A stretch of DNA of 64,000 nt from Planctomycetia bacterium (GCA_005799545.1 SYGM01000167.1:18661-82660); one strand, 5' to 3'; numbered from the stretch's first letter, positions 1-8,353 are shown. Numbers and translations: made by a program. Notes: generated from the letters alone by a model not told the origin.

Positions 1-1794
1 ATGGATCCCGGCGGCCACGGCATCTTCGATTTCATTCACCGCGATCCGATGACGCGCGATGTCGCACCGTCGGTGACCAAGTCCGAGGTTGCGCGCAACA
101 TCCCCTTCGGCGATTGGCAATTCCCCGTCGGCGGCGACAGCGAGTCGAATCGCACGGGCCGGGCCTTCTGGGAGCTGCTTCAGGAAGCGGGAGTGCCTGC
201 GGACATCTGGCGCATGCCCGCCAACTTCCCGGTGGTGGAGAGCGAAGGCTGGTCCTTCTCGGGAATGATGACGCCGGCCGTGGACTCGGCCTATGGCGAG
301 TACCACCTCTACACGACCAACCCGCCGCCGAGCGCCGTGATCGGCGAAGGGCGCATCGAGGGCGTGCGACGCTACGGCGACCTGATCGAGCTGGTGCTGC
401 GCGGCCCCGTCAATCCGTTCCGCAAGGACATGGCGCGGGCGACGACGCCGCTGCGCGTGCACATCGACCCCGCGGCCGATGCCGCGGTGCTGGAAGTCGG
501 CGGTCAGCCGCTGATCCTCAAGCCCGGTCAGTGGAGCGAGTTTGCCGGCGTCAGCTTCGACCTGCTGCCCGCCGGCGCGATGAAGATCGACGGCACGGTG
601 CGCTTCCTGCTGAAGAGCATCACGCCGGTGTTCGAGTTGTACGCATCCCCGATCAACATCGATCCGGAAAGCCCGATGACGCCTGTTTCGGAGCCGAACT
701 CCGCGAGTGCAGACGTTGCACGCGAGATCGGACGCTTCTACACGCAGGGCATGCCGGAGGATGTCAACGCGCTGAAGGACAAGGCCCTCAGCGATCGGGA
801 ATTCCTGGGCCAGTCCGATCTGGTGCACGATGAAGGCGTGCGCATGATGGATCTGGCACTGCGGCGCTGGCGCGAGAACGAACGCGGGGGCTTCGCCTTC
901 TTCTACTTCTCCGGGGTCGACCTGTGCGGTCACATGCTGTGGCGGCATCACGACGAGGATCACCCGCATCATGACGCCGATTTCGCCGCACGCGATCTCT
1001 CGGACTGGAGCGGGATCCCGGGCGATGTATGGAAGAACATCGTCTTTGATCTGTACCTGCGCATGGATCCCGTGCTGGGCCGGATTCGCGAGGCCATGCC
1101 TCCCGATGCGCTGCTGATCGTGATGAGCGATCACGGATTCGAGTCGTACCGGCGCAAGTTCAACCTCAACACCTGGCTCCTTGAGAACGGCTATCTCGTG
1201 CTCAAGCCGGGTCTCACGAAGGAGCTGCCGCGCGAGGATCCGCAGTACCGGCCGATCACGCTTGTCAACGATGTCGACTGGTCGAAGACCCGCGCGTACG
1301 GAGTGGGCTTCAACGCGCTCTATCTCAATCTCAAAGGCCGCGAGCTGGACAATCCGGCCACGCCCGAAGACGAGAGCGGGATCGTCGATGCGGGTGCGCA
1401 GGCCGATGCCCTGATGGCGGAGATTGCCGCGAAGCTCGTGGCGACCCGCGACGGCGAGCGCCAGCCCGTGCTGCGCGTGGACAGGGCCGTCGACGCATAC
1501 CACGGCCCGCGCGTGCCCGAAGCGCCGGATCTCCTCGTGGGCTACAACGCCGGTTACGGCAACTCGGATCCTTCCACGCTCGGTCGCGTGCCGGGTGTCA
1601 TCGTCGAGGACAATCTCGGTGGCACCTTCAACGGCAACCACCTGATGGCGCCGGAAGTGGTCGAGGGCACCCTGCTGACCAATGGCAAGGTGCTGCCCGG
1701 CACGCACAAGCTGGAGGATCTCACCGTGGAGATCCTGCGGCAGTATGGAATCCAGCCCGGAGCGGACATGCGCGGCCGCCCGGTGCTTGAATGA
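1..1794 (+). CDS. Alkaline phosphatase superfamily protein (nucleotide pyrophosphatase/phosphodiesterase-like), 5' end outside window
   Basis: Metal-dependent phosphoester hydrolase fold; the substrate is unknown. The ATG at base 1 is almost certainly internal, because the protein opens at the conserved PGGHGIFDFIHR segment that in relatives follows the signal peptide, first metal-binding region and nucleophile. Visible two-metal ligands are D307 and H311 (GVDLCGH), D377 and H378 (MSDHGF) and H547 (NGNH). The C-terminus is complete and ends MRGRPVLE. The next gene starts 17 nt downstream and two more follow closely, so this is the first visible gene of a four-gene cluster. Seen: the ligands and the missing N-terminus. 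Known: the superfamily chemistry. Inferred: action on an exported phosphoester or phosphonate. Arylsulfatase is less likely because no C-x-P-S-R motif is visible in the part present. Confidence 0.85.
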   Translation: MDPGGHGIFDFIHRDPMTRDVAPSVTKSEVARNIPFGDWQFPVGGDSESNRTGRAFWELLQEAGVPADIWRMPANFPVVESEGWSFSGMMTPAVDSAYGEYHLYTTNPPPSAVIGEGRIEGVRRYGDLIELVLRGPVNPFRKDMARATTPLRVHIDPAADAAVLEVGGQPLILKPGQWSEFAGVSFDLLPAGAMKIDGTVRFLLKSITPVFELYASPINIDPESPMTPVSEPNSASADVAREIGRFYTQGMPEDVNALKDKALSDREFLGQSDLVHDEGVRMMDLALRRWRENERGGFAFFYFSGVDLCGHMLWRHHDEDHPHHDADFAARDLSDWSGIPGDVWKNIVFDLYLRMDPVLGRIREAMPPDALLIVMSDHGFESYRRKFNLNTWLLENGYLVLKPGLTKELPREDPQYRPITLVNDVDWSKTRAYGVGFNALYLNLKGRELDNPATPEDESGIVDAGAQADALMAEIAAKLVATRDGERQPVLRVDRAVDAYHGPRVPEAPDLLVGYNAGYGNSDPSTLGRVPGVIVEDNLGGTFNGNHLMAPEVVEGTLLTNGKVLPGTHKLEDLTVEILRQYGIQPGADMRGRPVLE

Positions 1795-1811
1795 CGCGCG
1801 GAGGCACAGAC

Positions 1812-2009
1812 ATGTTCGGCAGCGGCAACAAGGTCAAGATCGACAAGAACCTTCTGGAGCGCATCAAGGTGATCTCCAAGGCGGCGGGCTACGCCTCTCA
1901 CGAGGAGTTCATCCAGCACGTGCTCGAGAAGGAAATCGCCAAGTTCGATGACGCGAAGAACGATGCGGACATCACCGAGAAGCTGAAGGGCCTGGGATAC
2001 ATCAGCTAG
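1812..2009 (+). CDS. Small 65-aa protein with ribbon-helix-helix-like N-terminus
   Basis: Start chosen at ATG 1812 because GGAGG lies at 1800-1804 with 7 nt spacing; the upstream ATG at 1791 overlaps the previous stop and lacks such a site. The sequence runs KVKIDKNLLERIKVIS, then a helix AGYASHEEFIQHVLEKEI, which resembles short ribbon-helix-helix or CopG-type folds. It ends ITEKLKGLGYIS; a similar short 'LKxLGY' tail is common at the ends of planctomycete sulfatase and phosphatase proteins. It sits 17 nt after the phosphatase and 4 nt before a membrane protein, so it is probably co-transcribed with both. Function is not established: it could be a small regulator or an accessory subunit of the phosphatase. 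Confidence 0.75.
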   Translation: MFGSGNKVKIDKNLLERIKVISKAAGYASHEEFIQHVLEKEIAKFDDAKNDADITEKLKGLGYIS

Positions 2010-2013
2010 CTCC

Positions 2014-2889
2014 ATGGACGCCCTCAACGGCCTCTTCACGGCGATCTTCGACCTCCTGTGCGCCCCGCGCGCATGGGTTGGCGATGTCGCCGTGCTGGTG
2101 CTGATCTCGGGCGTCTTCGGCGTTCTGGCGCTGCTGGCCTTCAAGTACATCAGCTTTCAGAAGCGCATCGCGCGCGCCAAGAACCTCATCAAGGCGCACC
2201 TGATCGAGATCCGCATCTATCAGGACAACCTGCGCATCGTCTCGCTGGCGATCGTCAAGGTGCTGGGTCGCAATCTGCAGTATCTGCTGCTGAACTTCCT
2301 GCCCTTCGTCCCGCTCTCGATCCCGTTCGCCTTCGTGCTGGCCCAGCTGGTGACCCGCTTCGCGTACGGACCGATCGCCGTCGAGTCGCAGCCGGAACAC
2401 CGTCTCGCGGGCAGCGGTGTCGTGATCGAGGTGCAGCTGGCGGACGAGTCGCGCTATGACGCGGTGCGCGATGTGCGCATCGAATACCCCTCCGGCATCG
2501 AAGCCGTTTCACCGCTCGTGCGCGTGCCCTTCGAGGGACGCGCCTATCAGGAAGTCGCCGTGCGCCAGCCCGGGTTGCATGCGATCACCGTGAGCCTCGG
2601 CGGCGAATCCCAGCTCAAACTGCTTGATGCGGCACCGGGCGCCGGCATGCGTCAAGCCTCGCGCGAGCAGGGCTTCTTCCACGCGCTGCTGTGGCCTGCG
2701 GAGGCCTCCCTGCCGTCCGACTCGGTCTTTGAGCGCATCGCGCTGCGTTCGCTGCGCCACGCCGAGACCTACCCGCCCTCCGATCTGGGCTGGCTGCCTT
2801 CGGGAGCCGGCGGCATCGTGCTGGTCTTCCTGGTGGCTTCAATGCTGTTCGGCGCGCTCGCGATCAAGCCGCTCAAGGTCCAGATCTGA
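2014..2889 (+). CDS. Conserved integral membrane protein (possible Oxa1/EMC3-like fold)
   Basis: A 291-aa protein with hydrophobic segments near residues 22-45 and 86-112 and a terminal one near 265-288. Between the first two lies an amphipathic, charged stretch (RIARAKNLIKAHLIEIRIYQ). The region between about 125 and 250 looks extracytoplasmic. The order hydrophobic segment, basic amphipathic helices, hydrophobic segments recalls DUF106/EMC3/TMCO1-type members of the Oxa1 superfamily, but this is inference from layout only. The gene overlaps the following HD gene by a TGATG stop/start and follows the 65-aa gene by 4 nt, so all are likely one transcript with the phosphatase. No catalytic motif is visible. 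Confidence 0.7.
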   Translation: MDALNGLFTAIFDLLCAPRAWVGDVAVLVLISGVFGVLALLAFKYISFQKRIARAKNLIKAHLIEIRIYQDNLRIVSLAIVKVLGRNLQYLLLNFLPFVPLSIPFAFVLAQLVTRFAYGPIAVESQPEHRLAGSGVVIEVQLADESRYDAVRDVRIEYPSGIEAVSPLVRVPFEGRAYQEVAVRQPGLHAITVSLGGESQLKLLDAAPGAGMRQASREQGFFHALLWPAEASLPSDSVFERIALRSLRHAETYPPSDLGWLPSGAGGIVLVFLVASMLFGALAIKPLKVQI

Positions 2890-3449
2890 TGTTCTCGCCC
2901 CGGGTGGAGCTTGGCTTGCGCTGCTGCGCGGAGGCACACGCCGGTCAAGTTCGCAAGGGTCCCTCCGGCGGGCCATATGCGCTGCACCCCATCCACATGG
3001 CGCTGATGCTGGCCCGGCTCGGCGAGAGCGAAACGGTGCTGATCGCTGCGCTGCTGCACGATGTCGTGGAGGACTGTCCTGGGTGGGATCTTGCCCGCGT
3101 GGAACAGCTCTTCGATGCGGAGATTGCCGCGGTCGTGGGGGAGTTGACCGAAGAAAAGGGTCGCAGCTGGCAGGAACGCAAGGCCCGGCAGGTGGAGCAG
3201 ATTCCCGCGCTCTCGGAAACGGCATTGCGCGTGAAGGCGGCGGACAAGCTGCACAATCTGTGCTCGCTGGCCGCCGATCTCGAGAGCCATTCGCCTGAGT
3301 CCGTCTGGACGCGCTTCAACGGCGGACGCGATCGCACCCTGGAGATGTCGCGCCGGCTCGTGGATGCGATCTGCGCGCGTCTCGAAGGTCCGCTCGCGAC
3401 CGCTCTGCAGGAAAGCATGGACCGCCTCGAACGGCTGGAGTCGCGCTGA
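2889..3449 (+). CDS. HD-domain metal-dependent phosphohydrolase (RelA/SpoT-hydrolase-like, Mesh1-like)
   Basis: A 186-aa stand-alone HD domain. The H...HD...D metal-binding set is visible as H33 (ALHPIH), H57-D58 (LLHDVVED, with the following E61-D62 typical of ppGpp hydrolases) and D119 (KAADKLHN). In SpoT and Mesh1 proteins these residues bind Mn and cleave the 3'-pyrophosphate of (p)ppGpp; other small nucleotides are possible here. No synthetase or regulatory domain is attached. The ATG overlaps the previous gene's stop, implying translational coupling. The gene is followed by a hairpin that mainly serves the opposite strand. Confidence 0.85.
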   Translation: MFSPRVELGLRCCAEAHAGQVRKGPSGGPYALHPIHMALMLARLGESETVLIAALLHDVVEDCPGWDLARVEQLFDAEIAAVVGELTEEKGRSWQERKARQVEQIPALSETALRVKAADKLHNLCSLAADLESHSPESVWTRFNGGRDRTLEMSRRLVDAICARLEGPLATALQESMDRLERLESR

Positions 3450-3455
3450 AAAGCA

Positions 3456-3485
3456 GCGAGCCCCGCGCATGGGCGCAGGGCTCGC
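3456..3485 (-). terminator. Intrinsic terminator for the 40-aa basic protein gene
   Basis: A perfect 8-bp stem GCGAGCCC/GGGCTCGC (3456-3463 with 3478-3485) with a 14-nt loop. Read on the minus strand it is followed by TGCTTTTC, a short U-run. It lies between two convergent genes, 21 nt after the stop of the small basic protein gene, and may also stop rightward transcripts from the HD gene. Confidence 0.7.
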
Positions 3486-3506
3486 CGTTGTCCGATGGGA
3501 CTCGCG

Positions 3507-3629
3507 TCACTTCTTGGCGGTCTTGGTCTTGGCGCCCGCCGCGCGACGGCGCTTGGCGGCTTCCTTCTTCTTCTTCTGACCGGTGCGACGGCGCATCTTC
3601 TTGGACTTGCGATTGTCACCGCGTGCCAT
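3507..3629 (-). CDS. Very basic 40-aa protein (ribosome-associated-like)
   Basis: An ATG-to-TGA ORF of 40 codons. The protein begins MARGDNRKSKKMRRRTGQKK and continues with Lys/Arg/Ala-rich sequence; roughly half the residues are basic. AAGGA lies 6-7 nt upstream of the ATG on the minus strand and a terminator follows (3456-3485), so it has all parts of a free-standing gene. The M-x-(R/K)-G-D-x-R opening resembles small ribosomal proteins such as Thx, but it is not a clear member of that family. Likely role, inferred from composition only: RNA or ribosome binding. It is too short for routine ORF callers. Confidence 0.7.
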   Translation of the reverse strand: MARGDNRKSKKMRRRTGQKKKKEAAKRRRAAGAKTKTAKK

Positions 3630-3719
3630 GTGAGTTCCTTTGCGTGTGTTCGTTGAGGGGCGTGATCGATCCGAAGGCGGATCCGACCCGCATGGTGTAA
3701 CCCGCCGCGCGGCTGCGCG

Positions 3720-4517
3720 TCAACGCTGCGCTCGGGCTCCCGAGTCGAGCAGGGCCTGCATCAGCGCGGCCTGATTGCCCGGACGGACGACGATGAACTC
3801 GTCGTTGCGCGGATCCTGCCGGTTGTAGCGCTGCTCGCTGCCATCAAAGCGCGTCACCCGCCAGCCCAGCGCCCGCGCCACCACCTCGGGTGCGGCCGTA
3901 TCCCATTCCTTGAGGCCTTTGCGATGCGCGTAGAGATCGGCCTCGCCCAACAGGAGCAGCGCAACCTTGTTGCCCACCGATCCGGACGGCACGAGTTCGG
4001 CGTCGAGCAGCTGGGCCGTTGCCGGCATCCACGAAGGGGTGTGCGAGCGGCTGACGGCGATGCGCAGGCGCCCGTTGCGGGGCGCATCGCCGCGCGTCAG
4101 CGCCCCGGATCCGATCAGCCCCGCTTCCGGCTGAGGTCCGAGCCGGCCCCACAGCACGCGCTGCTGCGCCGGCAGTGCCACCACGCCGAGAGCCAGCTCC
4201 CCGTCGACACACAGCGCGATATGGACGGCCCAGTCATCGCGCTGTTGGCTGTACTCGCGCGTGCCGTCGAGAGGATCGACGATCCAGACGCGGCGGCTTG
4301 CGAGGCGCCGAGGAGTGTCCGCGGTCTCCTCGGAGAGAATGGCATCGCCCGGAAAACGACCCTGCAGCATGCCCTGCAGATAACCGTCGGCTGCCTGGTC
4401 GGCGACATCGGCCAGCATGGCCTCTTCCTTCCAGCGATCCGCGGCGCGCAGACCCAGCACGCGTTCTCCCGCGCGCTGCGCGGCCTCGATGGCGAAGGCA
4501 AGTTCGGCTTCCAGCAT
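3720..4517 (-). CDS. Inositol monophosphatase-family phosphatase, CysQ-like (3'-phosphoadenosine 5'-phosphate or sugar-phosphate phosphatase)
   Basis: 265 aa. Family signatures are visible: SEE in the first metal site (DAILSEET), WIVDPLDGTREY for the Mg/Li-sensitive core, and EWDTAAPEVVARALG near the end. CysQ/BPNT proteins remove the 3'-phosphate from PAP, and IMPase relatives act on inositol phosphates; the -DGTREY- form favours CysQ, but specificity is not proven. The start is the ATG at 4517 rather than the TTG at 4553: a TAGACT hexamer (4531 to 4526 on the minus strand) ends 8 nt before this ATG and would lie inside the longer ORF. The promoter is divergent from the peroxiredoxin gene's. 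Confidence 0.85.
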   Translation of the reverse strand: MLEAELAFAIEAAQRAGERVLGLRAADRWKEEAMLADVADQAADGYLQGMLQGRFPGDAILSEETADTPRRLASRRVWIVDPLDGTREYSQQRDDWAVHIALCVDGELALGVVALPAQQRVLWGRLGPQPEAGLIGSGALTRGDAPRNGRLRIAVSRSHTPSWMPATAQLLDAELVPSGSVGNKVALLLLGEADLYAHRKGLKEWDTAAPEVVARALGWRVTRFDGSEQRYNRQDPRNDEFIVVRPGNQAALMQALLDSGARAQR

Positions 4518-4525
4518 GGGGGGAG

Positions 4526-4572
4526 AGTCTAGGGTCTGCGCATCTGGATCCAATGGTGGACGAAGCTAGACT
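4526..4572. promoter_or_regulatory. Divergent promoter pair (TAGACT facing left and right)
   Basis: TAGACT occurs on the minus strand at 4531-4526 and on the plus strand at 4567-4572, so the two -10-like elements form an inverted repeat. The left one is 8 nt from the phosphatase ATG (predicted leaderless). The right one is 30 nt from the peroxiredoxin ATG, which has its own AAAGGAG ribosome site. Confidence 0.55.
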
Positions 4573-4602
4573 GTTCGCCCAACCCAAGCAAAGGAGACCC
4601 CC

Positions 4603-5055
4603 ATGGCCATCAAGGTGGGAGCCAACGCTCCCGATTTCACGCTCAAGACCCAAGACGAGAAGGACTGGAAGCTCTCGGATCACAAGGGCAAGAACATTGT
4701 CCTGCTGTGGTATCCGCTGGACTGGTCGCCGACCTGCGAGAAGGAGAACTGCAAGATCTCCAACGAGCCCGTCCTCGCCGGCGCCGACACCGTGGTCGTC
4801 GGGATCAGCCGCGACTCGACCTGGTCGCACAAGGCGTGGAAGAACCACTACAAGATCAAGCATGACCTCCTCGCGGATGTGATGCTCGATGTCACCAGGC
4901 AGTATGACCTGCAGCATCCCAAGGCCCCGTTCATCAGCCATCGCGCCACGGTGATCGTGGACAAGAGCGGCAAAGTGGCCTTCGTGGAAGTTCAGGAGAA
5001 CACCGGTGCCGAGCGCAACTGGGCTCCGATCCAGGCTGCTCTCAAGGCTCTCTGA
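4603..5055 (+). CDS. Thioredoxin-dependent peroxiredoxin, BCP/PrxQ type
   Basis: 150 aa, an AhpC/TSA thioredoxin fold. The peroxidatic Cys is C45 in PLDWSPTCEKENC, with Ser in place of the usual Thr of PxxxTxxC. C50 lies five residues later, the spacing of the resolving Cys in E. coli BCP, so this is predicted to be an atypical 2-Cys enzyme reducing H2O2 and organic hydroperoxides with thioredoxin. A strong ribosome site AAAGGAG precedes the ATG, and the gene ends in a classical terminator (5080-5117), so it is probably monocistronic. Cytoplasmic; no signal peptide. Confidence 0.9.
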   Translation: MAIKVGANAPDFTLKTQDEKDWKLSDHKGKNIVLLWYPLDWSPTCEKENCKISNEPVLAGADTVVVGISRDSTWSHKAWKNHYKIKHDLLADVMLDVTRQYDLQHPKAPFISHRATVIVDKSGKVAFVEVQENTGAERNWAPIQAALKAL

Positions 5056-5079
5056 CAGGCGCCACCGTCCGATTTTCAA

Positions 5080-5117
5080 CCGAAGCCTGCCCTCCATGGG
5101 CAGGCTTCGGCCGTTTT
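5080..5117 (+). terminator. Rho-independent terminator of the peroxiredoxin gene
   Basis: A perfect 12-bp stem CCGAAGCCTGCC/GGCAGGCTTCGG (5080-5091 with 5099-5110), extendable to 13 bp with a 5-nt loop, followed by CCGTTTT. It lies 24 nt after the stop codon and is the clearest terminator in the window. Confidence 0.9.
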
Positions 5118-5130
5118 CGGCCCGTGCAGG

Positions 5131-5136
5131 TACACT
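5131..5136 (+). promoter_or_regulatory. -10-like hexamer TACACT
   Basis: It lies just after the upstream terminator and 13 nt before the ATG at 5150. It matches the TANNNT hexamers seen close to many starts in the window and predicts a very short leader. Confidence 0.45.
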
Positions 5137-5149
5137 CGATGATCTCCCC

Positions 5150-8100
5150 ATGAAGCTCTCTCTCCTTGCCCTGGCGTTGCTGACCCCGCTGGCTGCTTCC
5201 CAGTCGACTTTCGTCAACTTCGAGAGCCCGCATGTGCACCCGCTGGAGCTGACCCCGGACAACCAGCGTCTGCTCGCGGTGAACACCCCCGACAATCGCC
5301 TGGAGGTATTCGATGTCACCGCCGCGCTGCCGCAGCTGGTGCTGGAGATCCCGGTCGGTCTTGATCCCGTCAGCGTTCGTGCGCGCTCTTCTTCCGAAGC
5401 GTGGGTCGTGAACGTGATCTCCGACTCGATCAGCATCATCGATCTCGCGACCGGTCATGTGAAGGCGACGCTGAAGACGCTCGATGAGCCAGCGGATGTG
5501 ATCTTCGCCGGAACGCCGGAGCGCGCCTATGTGTCGTGTGCAGGAGCGGGGAAGCTGCAGGTCTTCGATCCCGCCAACCTCGCGGCCGCCCCGGCGGAAA
5601 TCGCCATTGCCGGCGAGCAGCCGCGCGCGCTTGCGCGCAGCGCCGATGGCTCGCGCGTCTACGTGGCGATCTTCGAGTCGGGCAACGGCACCACGGTGCT
5701 CGGCGGCGGGTCCACCACCAACAACGCGACGCCTCCGAACGTCGTCAGCAATCCGGCCGGCCCCTACGGCGGCCAGAATCCTCCTCCGAACAGCGGCAAC
5801 AGCTTCAACCCGCCGATCGCCGCAGGACTGCCCACGCCGCCCCGCGTCAGCCTGATCGTCCGCAGAAACTCCGCCAACCAGTGGAAGGATGACAACAACC
5901 GCGACTGGACGAGCTTTGTCAGCGGCGCCAACGCCAGCGCCTCGGGGCGACCCGCGGGTTGGACGATGACCGACAATGACATCGGAGTGATCCAGACCGC
6001 CACGAACGCGGTGAGCTACTCGCGCAGACTGATGAACATCTGCATGGGACTCGCCGTGAATCCTGCCAACGGACAAGTGACCTTGGTGGGAACCGAAGCG
6101 GCCAACGAAATCCGCTTCGAACCCAATCTCAAGGGCAAGTTCGTGCGGGTGAATCTGGCGCGCGTGGATGCCACGGGCGCGACCACTCAGGGCATCAGCG
6201 ATCTCAATCCGCACCTGACCTACGCCGCTGCCACCGTTCCGCAGGCCGATCGCACCAAGTCGATCGGCGATCCCCGCGGCATCGTCTGGAACAGCAGCGG
6301 CACGCGCGCCTACGTCAGCGGCATGGGCTCGAACAACGTGATCGTGATCGATGCGCTGGGTGCACGCGCCGGCCTCGCGCAGACCATCGAAGTGGGCGAG
6401 GGGCCCACGGGCGTCGCGCTGCATGAGTCCGCGAGCCGGCTCTATGCGCTCAACAAGTTCGAAGGTTCCATTTCGGTCATCAGCACCGGCACGGAGCTGG
6501 AGATCGCGCGCGTTCCGTTCTTTGATCCGTCGCCTGCCGCGATCAAGCTGGGCCGCCGCCATCTCTACGGCACGCACGAGACGAGCGGTCTCGGACAGGC
6601 TTCCTGCGCCGCCTGCCACATCGATTCGCGCATGGATCGCCTGGCATGGGACCTCGGCGATCCTCAAGGAGCGATGAAAGCCACGACGGGCCAGAATGTT
6701 CAAGGCGGTGCCGGGCAGCCTTGGCACCCGATGAAGGGGCCGATGACGACGCAGACGCTGCAGGACATCGTCGGCAAGGAGCCGCTGCACTGGCGCGGAG
6801 ATCGCGCCGGGCTGGAGGAGTTCAACCCTGCGTTCGTGGCGCTCAACGGCGATGACGTCCAGTTGACGGCCGCGCAGATGCAGGAGTTCGAGAACTTTCT
6901 GGCGACGATTCACTATCCGCCGAACCCTTTCCGCAACCTCGACAACACGCTGCCGACCAATCTGGCGCTGCCGGGCCATTTCACGACGGGACGCTTTGGG
7001 CCGGCCGGCCAGCCGCTGCCCAACGGCAACGCGGTCGCGGGTCTCAATGCGTACCGCACGGCAGGGCTGGACGGCGGCATCAATTGCGTCACCTGTCATA
7101 CCCTGCCGACCGGCGTGGGCACGGACTATCGACTCGTGGGAGCGCAGTTGCAGCCTTTCCCGATCGGTCCGAACGGCGAGAATCACACCGCACTGGTCAC
7201 GGTCGACGGCTTCACGAACGTGACGATGAAGATTTCCCAGCTGCGGAACATGCACAAGAAGGGCGGCTTCAACTTCACGCAGACCTCGAACACGCAGGGG
7301 TTCGGCTTTGCCCATGACGGCAGCGTGGACTCCCTCGAGCGTTTCGTGAACGAGCCTGTCTTCAACCTGACCGGTGATCAGATGACCGCGGACATGGTGG
7401 CTTTCATGAAGGCCTTCAGCGGATCCGAACTGCCGGTGGGATCCCCGACGAACATCACGGAACCGCCCGGACCTCCCAGCAAGGATTCCCATGCCGCAGT
7501 CGGCGCCCAAATAACGATCAACGCACCCGCGCCGACGCCGGCGCTGCTGACGACGATGCTCTCGCTCGCGTCCGCCAACAAGGTCGGACTGGTGGCGAAG
7601 AGCCGCCAGGGCGGGATCGCGCGCGGTTACACGTTCATCGGAGGGAACAACTTCCAGTCCGACCGGGTTTCGCAGGTGCTGAGCGCCAGCGCGCTGCAGG
7701 CGCTGGCGACCGTCGGCAGCGAGATCACCTACACGATCGTCCCCAAGGGCAGTGAAACGCGCATCGGCATCGATCGCGATCTGGATGGGTGCTTCGATCG
7801 GGACGAGCTGGATTTGCTGTCCAATCCAGCCGACCCGGCCAGCAACTCCTGCGGCATGCTGATCGCCTACTGCTTCGGCGACGGATCCACGGCCGCGGCC
7901 TGCCCGTGTGCCAACAATGGCTCAGCGGGTCGCGGCTGTGCCAACTCGCAGCCCGGATCCACCGGAGCTCAGCTGACTTCCAGCGGCGCACCGACGCCGA
8001 ACGACACGCTGGTTCTGCAGTCCGCGGGCATGCTGCCCACGGCGACGGCCGTCTTCCTGCAAGGCAACTCCAACGTCAGCGCGGGCGTGGTCTTCGGTGA

Positions 8101-8353
8101 CGGCGTGCGCTGCGTCGGCGGCAGCCTCAAGCGTCTCGCGGTGAAGAGCAGCGTCGGAGGTGCCGCCATCTATCCCGATGCCGCCCTGAGCGAGCTTTCC
8201 ATCCGCAACCGCTCCGCAGCGCTGGGTGATCCGATTCCGGCGGGGGGCGTGCGTTACTACCAGACCTACTACCGCGATCCGAGCGTAACGTTCTGCGCCA
8301 ATCCGCCGGGCAGCACCTACAACATCACCAACGGTCTGATCGTCCAGTGGTGA
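5150..8353 (+). CDS. Exported YVTN-type beta-propeller fused to a di-haem (MauG/CCP-like) cytochrome domain and C-terminal secreted-protein domain
   Basis: 1067 aa. The start is the ATG at 5150, giving a clean signal peptide (MKLSLLALALLTPLAAS); the longer in-frame ORF would run through the terminator. Residues about 20-470 are propeller repeats (NTPDNRLEVFDV, LATGHVKATLKT, GEGPTGVALHES). Two CxxCH haem sites follow, C486-A-A-C-H490 and C646-V-T-C-H650. With a LGRRHLYG opening and an ISQLRNMHKKGGF...AHDGS segment, this matches the di-haem peroxidase/MauG layout. Residues about 905-1067 are a Cys-rich domain beginning YCFGDGS...CPCANNG and ending LIVQW, seen in many planctomycete exported proteins. 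A periplasmic or surface redox role is inferred; the substrate is unknown. Confidence 0.8.
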   Translation: MKLSLLALALLTPLAASQSTFVNFESPHVHPLELTPDNQRLLAVNTPDNRLEVFDVTAALPQLVLEIPVGLDPVSVRARSSSEAWVVNVISDSISIIDLATGHVKATLKTLDEPADVIFAGTPERAYVSCAGAGKLQVFDPANLAAAPAEIAIAGEQPRALARSADGSRVYVAIFESGNGTTVLGGGSTTNNATPPNVVSNPAGPYGGQNPPPNSGNSFNPPIAAGLPTPPRVSLIVRRNSANQWKDDNNRDWTSFVSGANASASGRPAGWTMTDNDIGVIQTATNAVSYSRRLMNICMGLAVNPANGQVTLVGTEAANEIRFEPNLKGKFVRVNLARVDATGATTQGISDLNPHLTYAAATVPQADRTKSIGDPRGIVWNSSGTRAYVSGMGSNNVIVIDALGARAGLAQTIEVGEGPTGVALHESASRLYALNKFEGSISVISTGTELEIARVPFFDPSPAAIKLGRRHLYGTHETSGLGQASCAACHIDSRMDRLAWDLGDPQGAMKATTGQNVQGGAGQPWHPMKGPMTTQTLQDIVGKEPLHWRGDRAGLEEFNPAFVALNGDDVQLTAAQMQEFENFLATIHYPPNPFRNLDNTLPTNLALPGHFTTGRFGPAGQPLPNGNAVAGLNAYRTAGLDGGINCVTCHTLPTGVGTDYRLVGAQLQPFPIGPNGENHTALVTVDGFTNVTMKISQLRNMHKKGGFNFTQTSNTQGFGFAHDGSVDSLERFVNEPVFNLTGDQMTADMVAFMKAFSGSELPVGSPTNITEPPGPPSKDSHAAVGAQITINAPAPTPALLTTMLSLASANKVGLVAKSRQGGIARGYTFIGGNNFQSDRVSQVLSASALQALATVGSEITYTIVPKGSETRIGIDRDLDGCFDRDELDLLSNPADPASNSCGMLIAYCFGDGSTAAACPCANNGSAGRGCANSQPGSTGAQLTSSGAPTPNDTLVLQSAGMLPTATAVFLQGNSNVSAGVVFGDGVRCVGGSLKRLAVKSSVGGAAIYPDAALSELSIRNRSAALGDPIPAGGVRYYQTYYRDPSVTFCANPPGSTYNITNGLIVQW

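Noticed and set aside
4234-5439. 401-aa ORF on the minus strand across three regions
   Set aside because: It runs through the phosphatase, peroxiredoxin, terminator and next promoter in antisense, so it is a shadow.
5042-7510. 822-aa ORF on the minus strand
   Set aside because: It lies opposite the propeller/di-haem gene and crosses the peroxiredoxin terminator; composition is that of a shadow frame.
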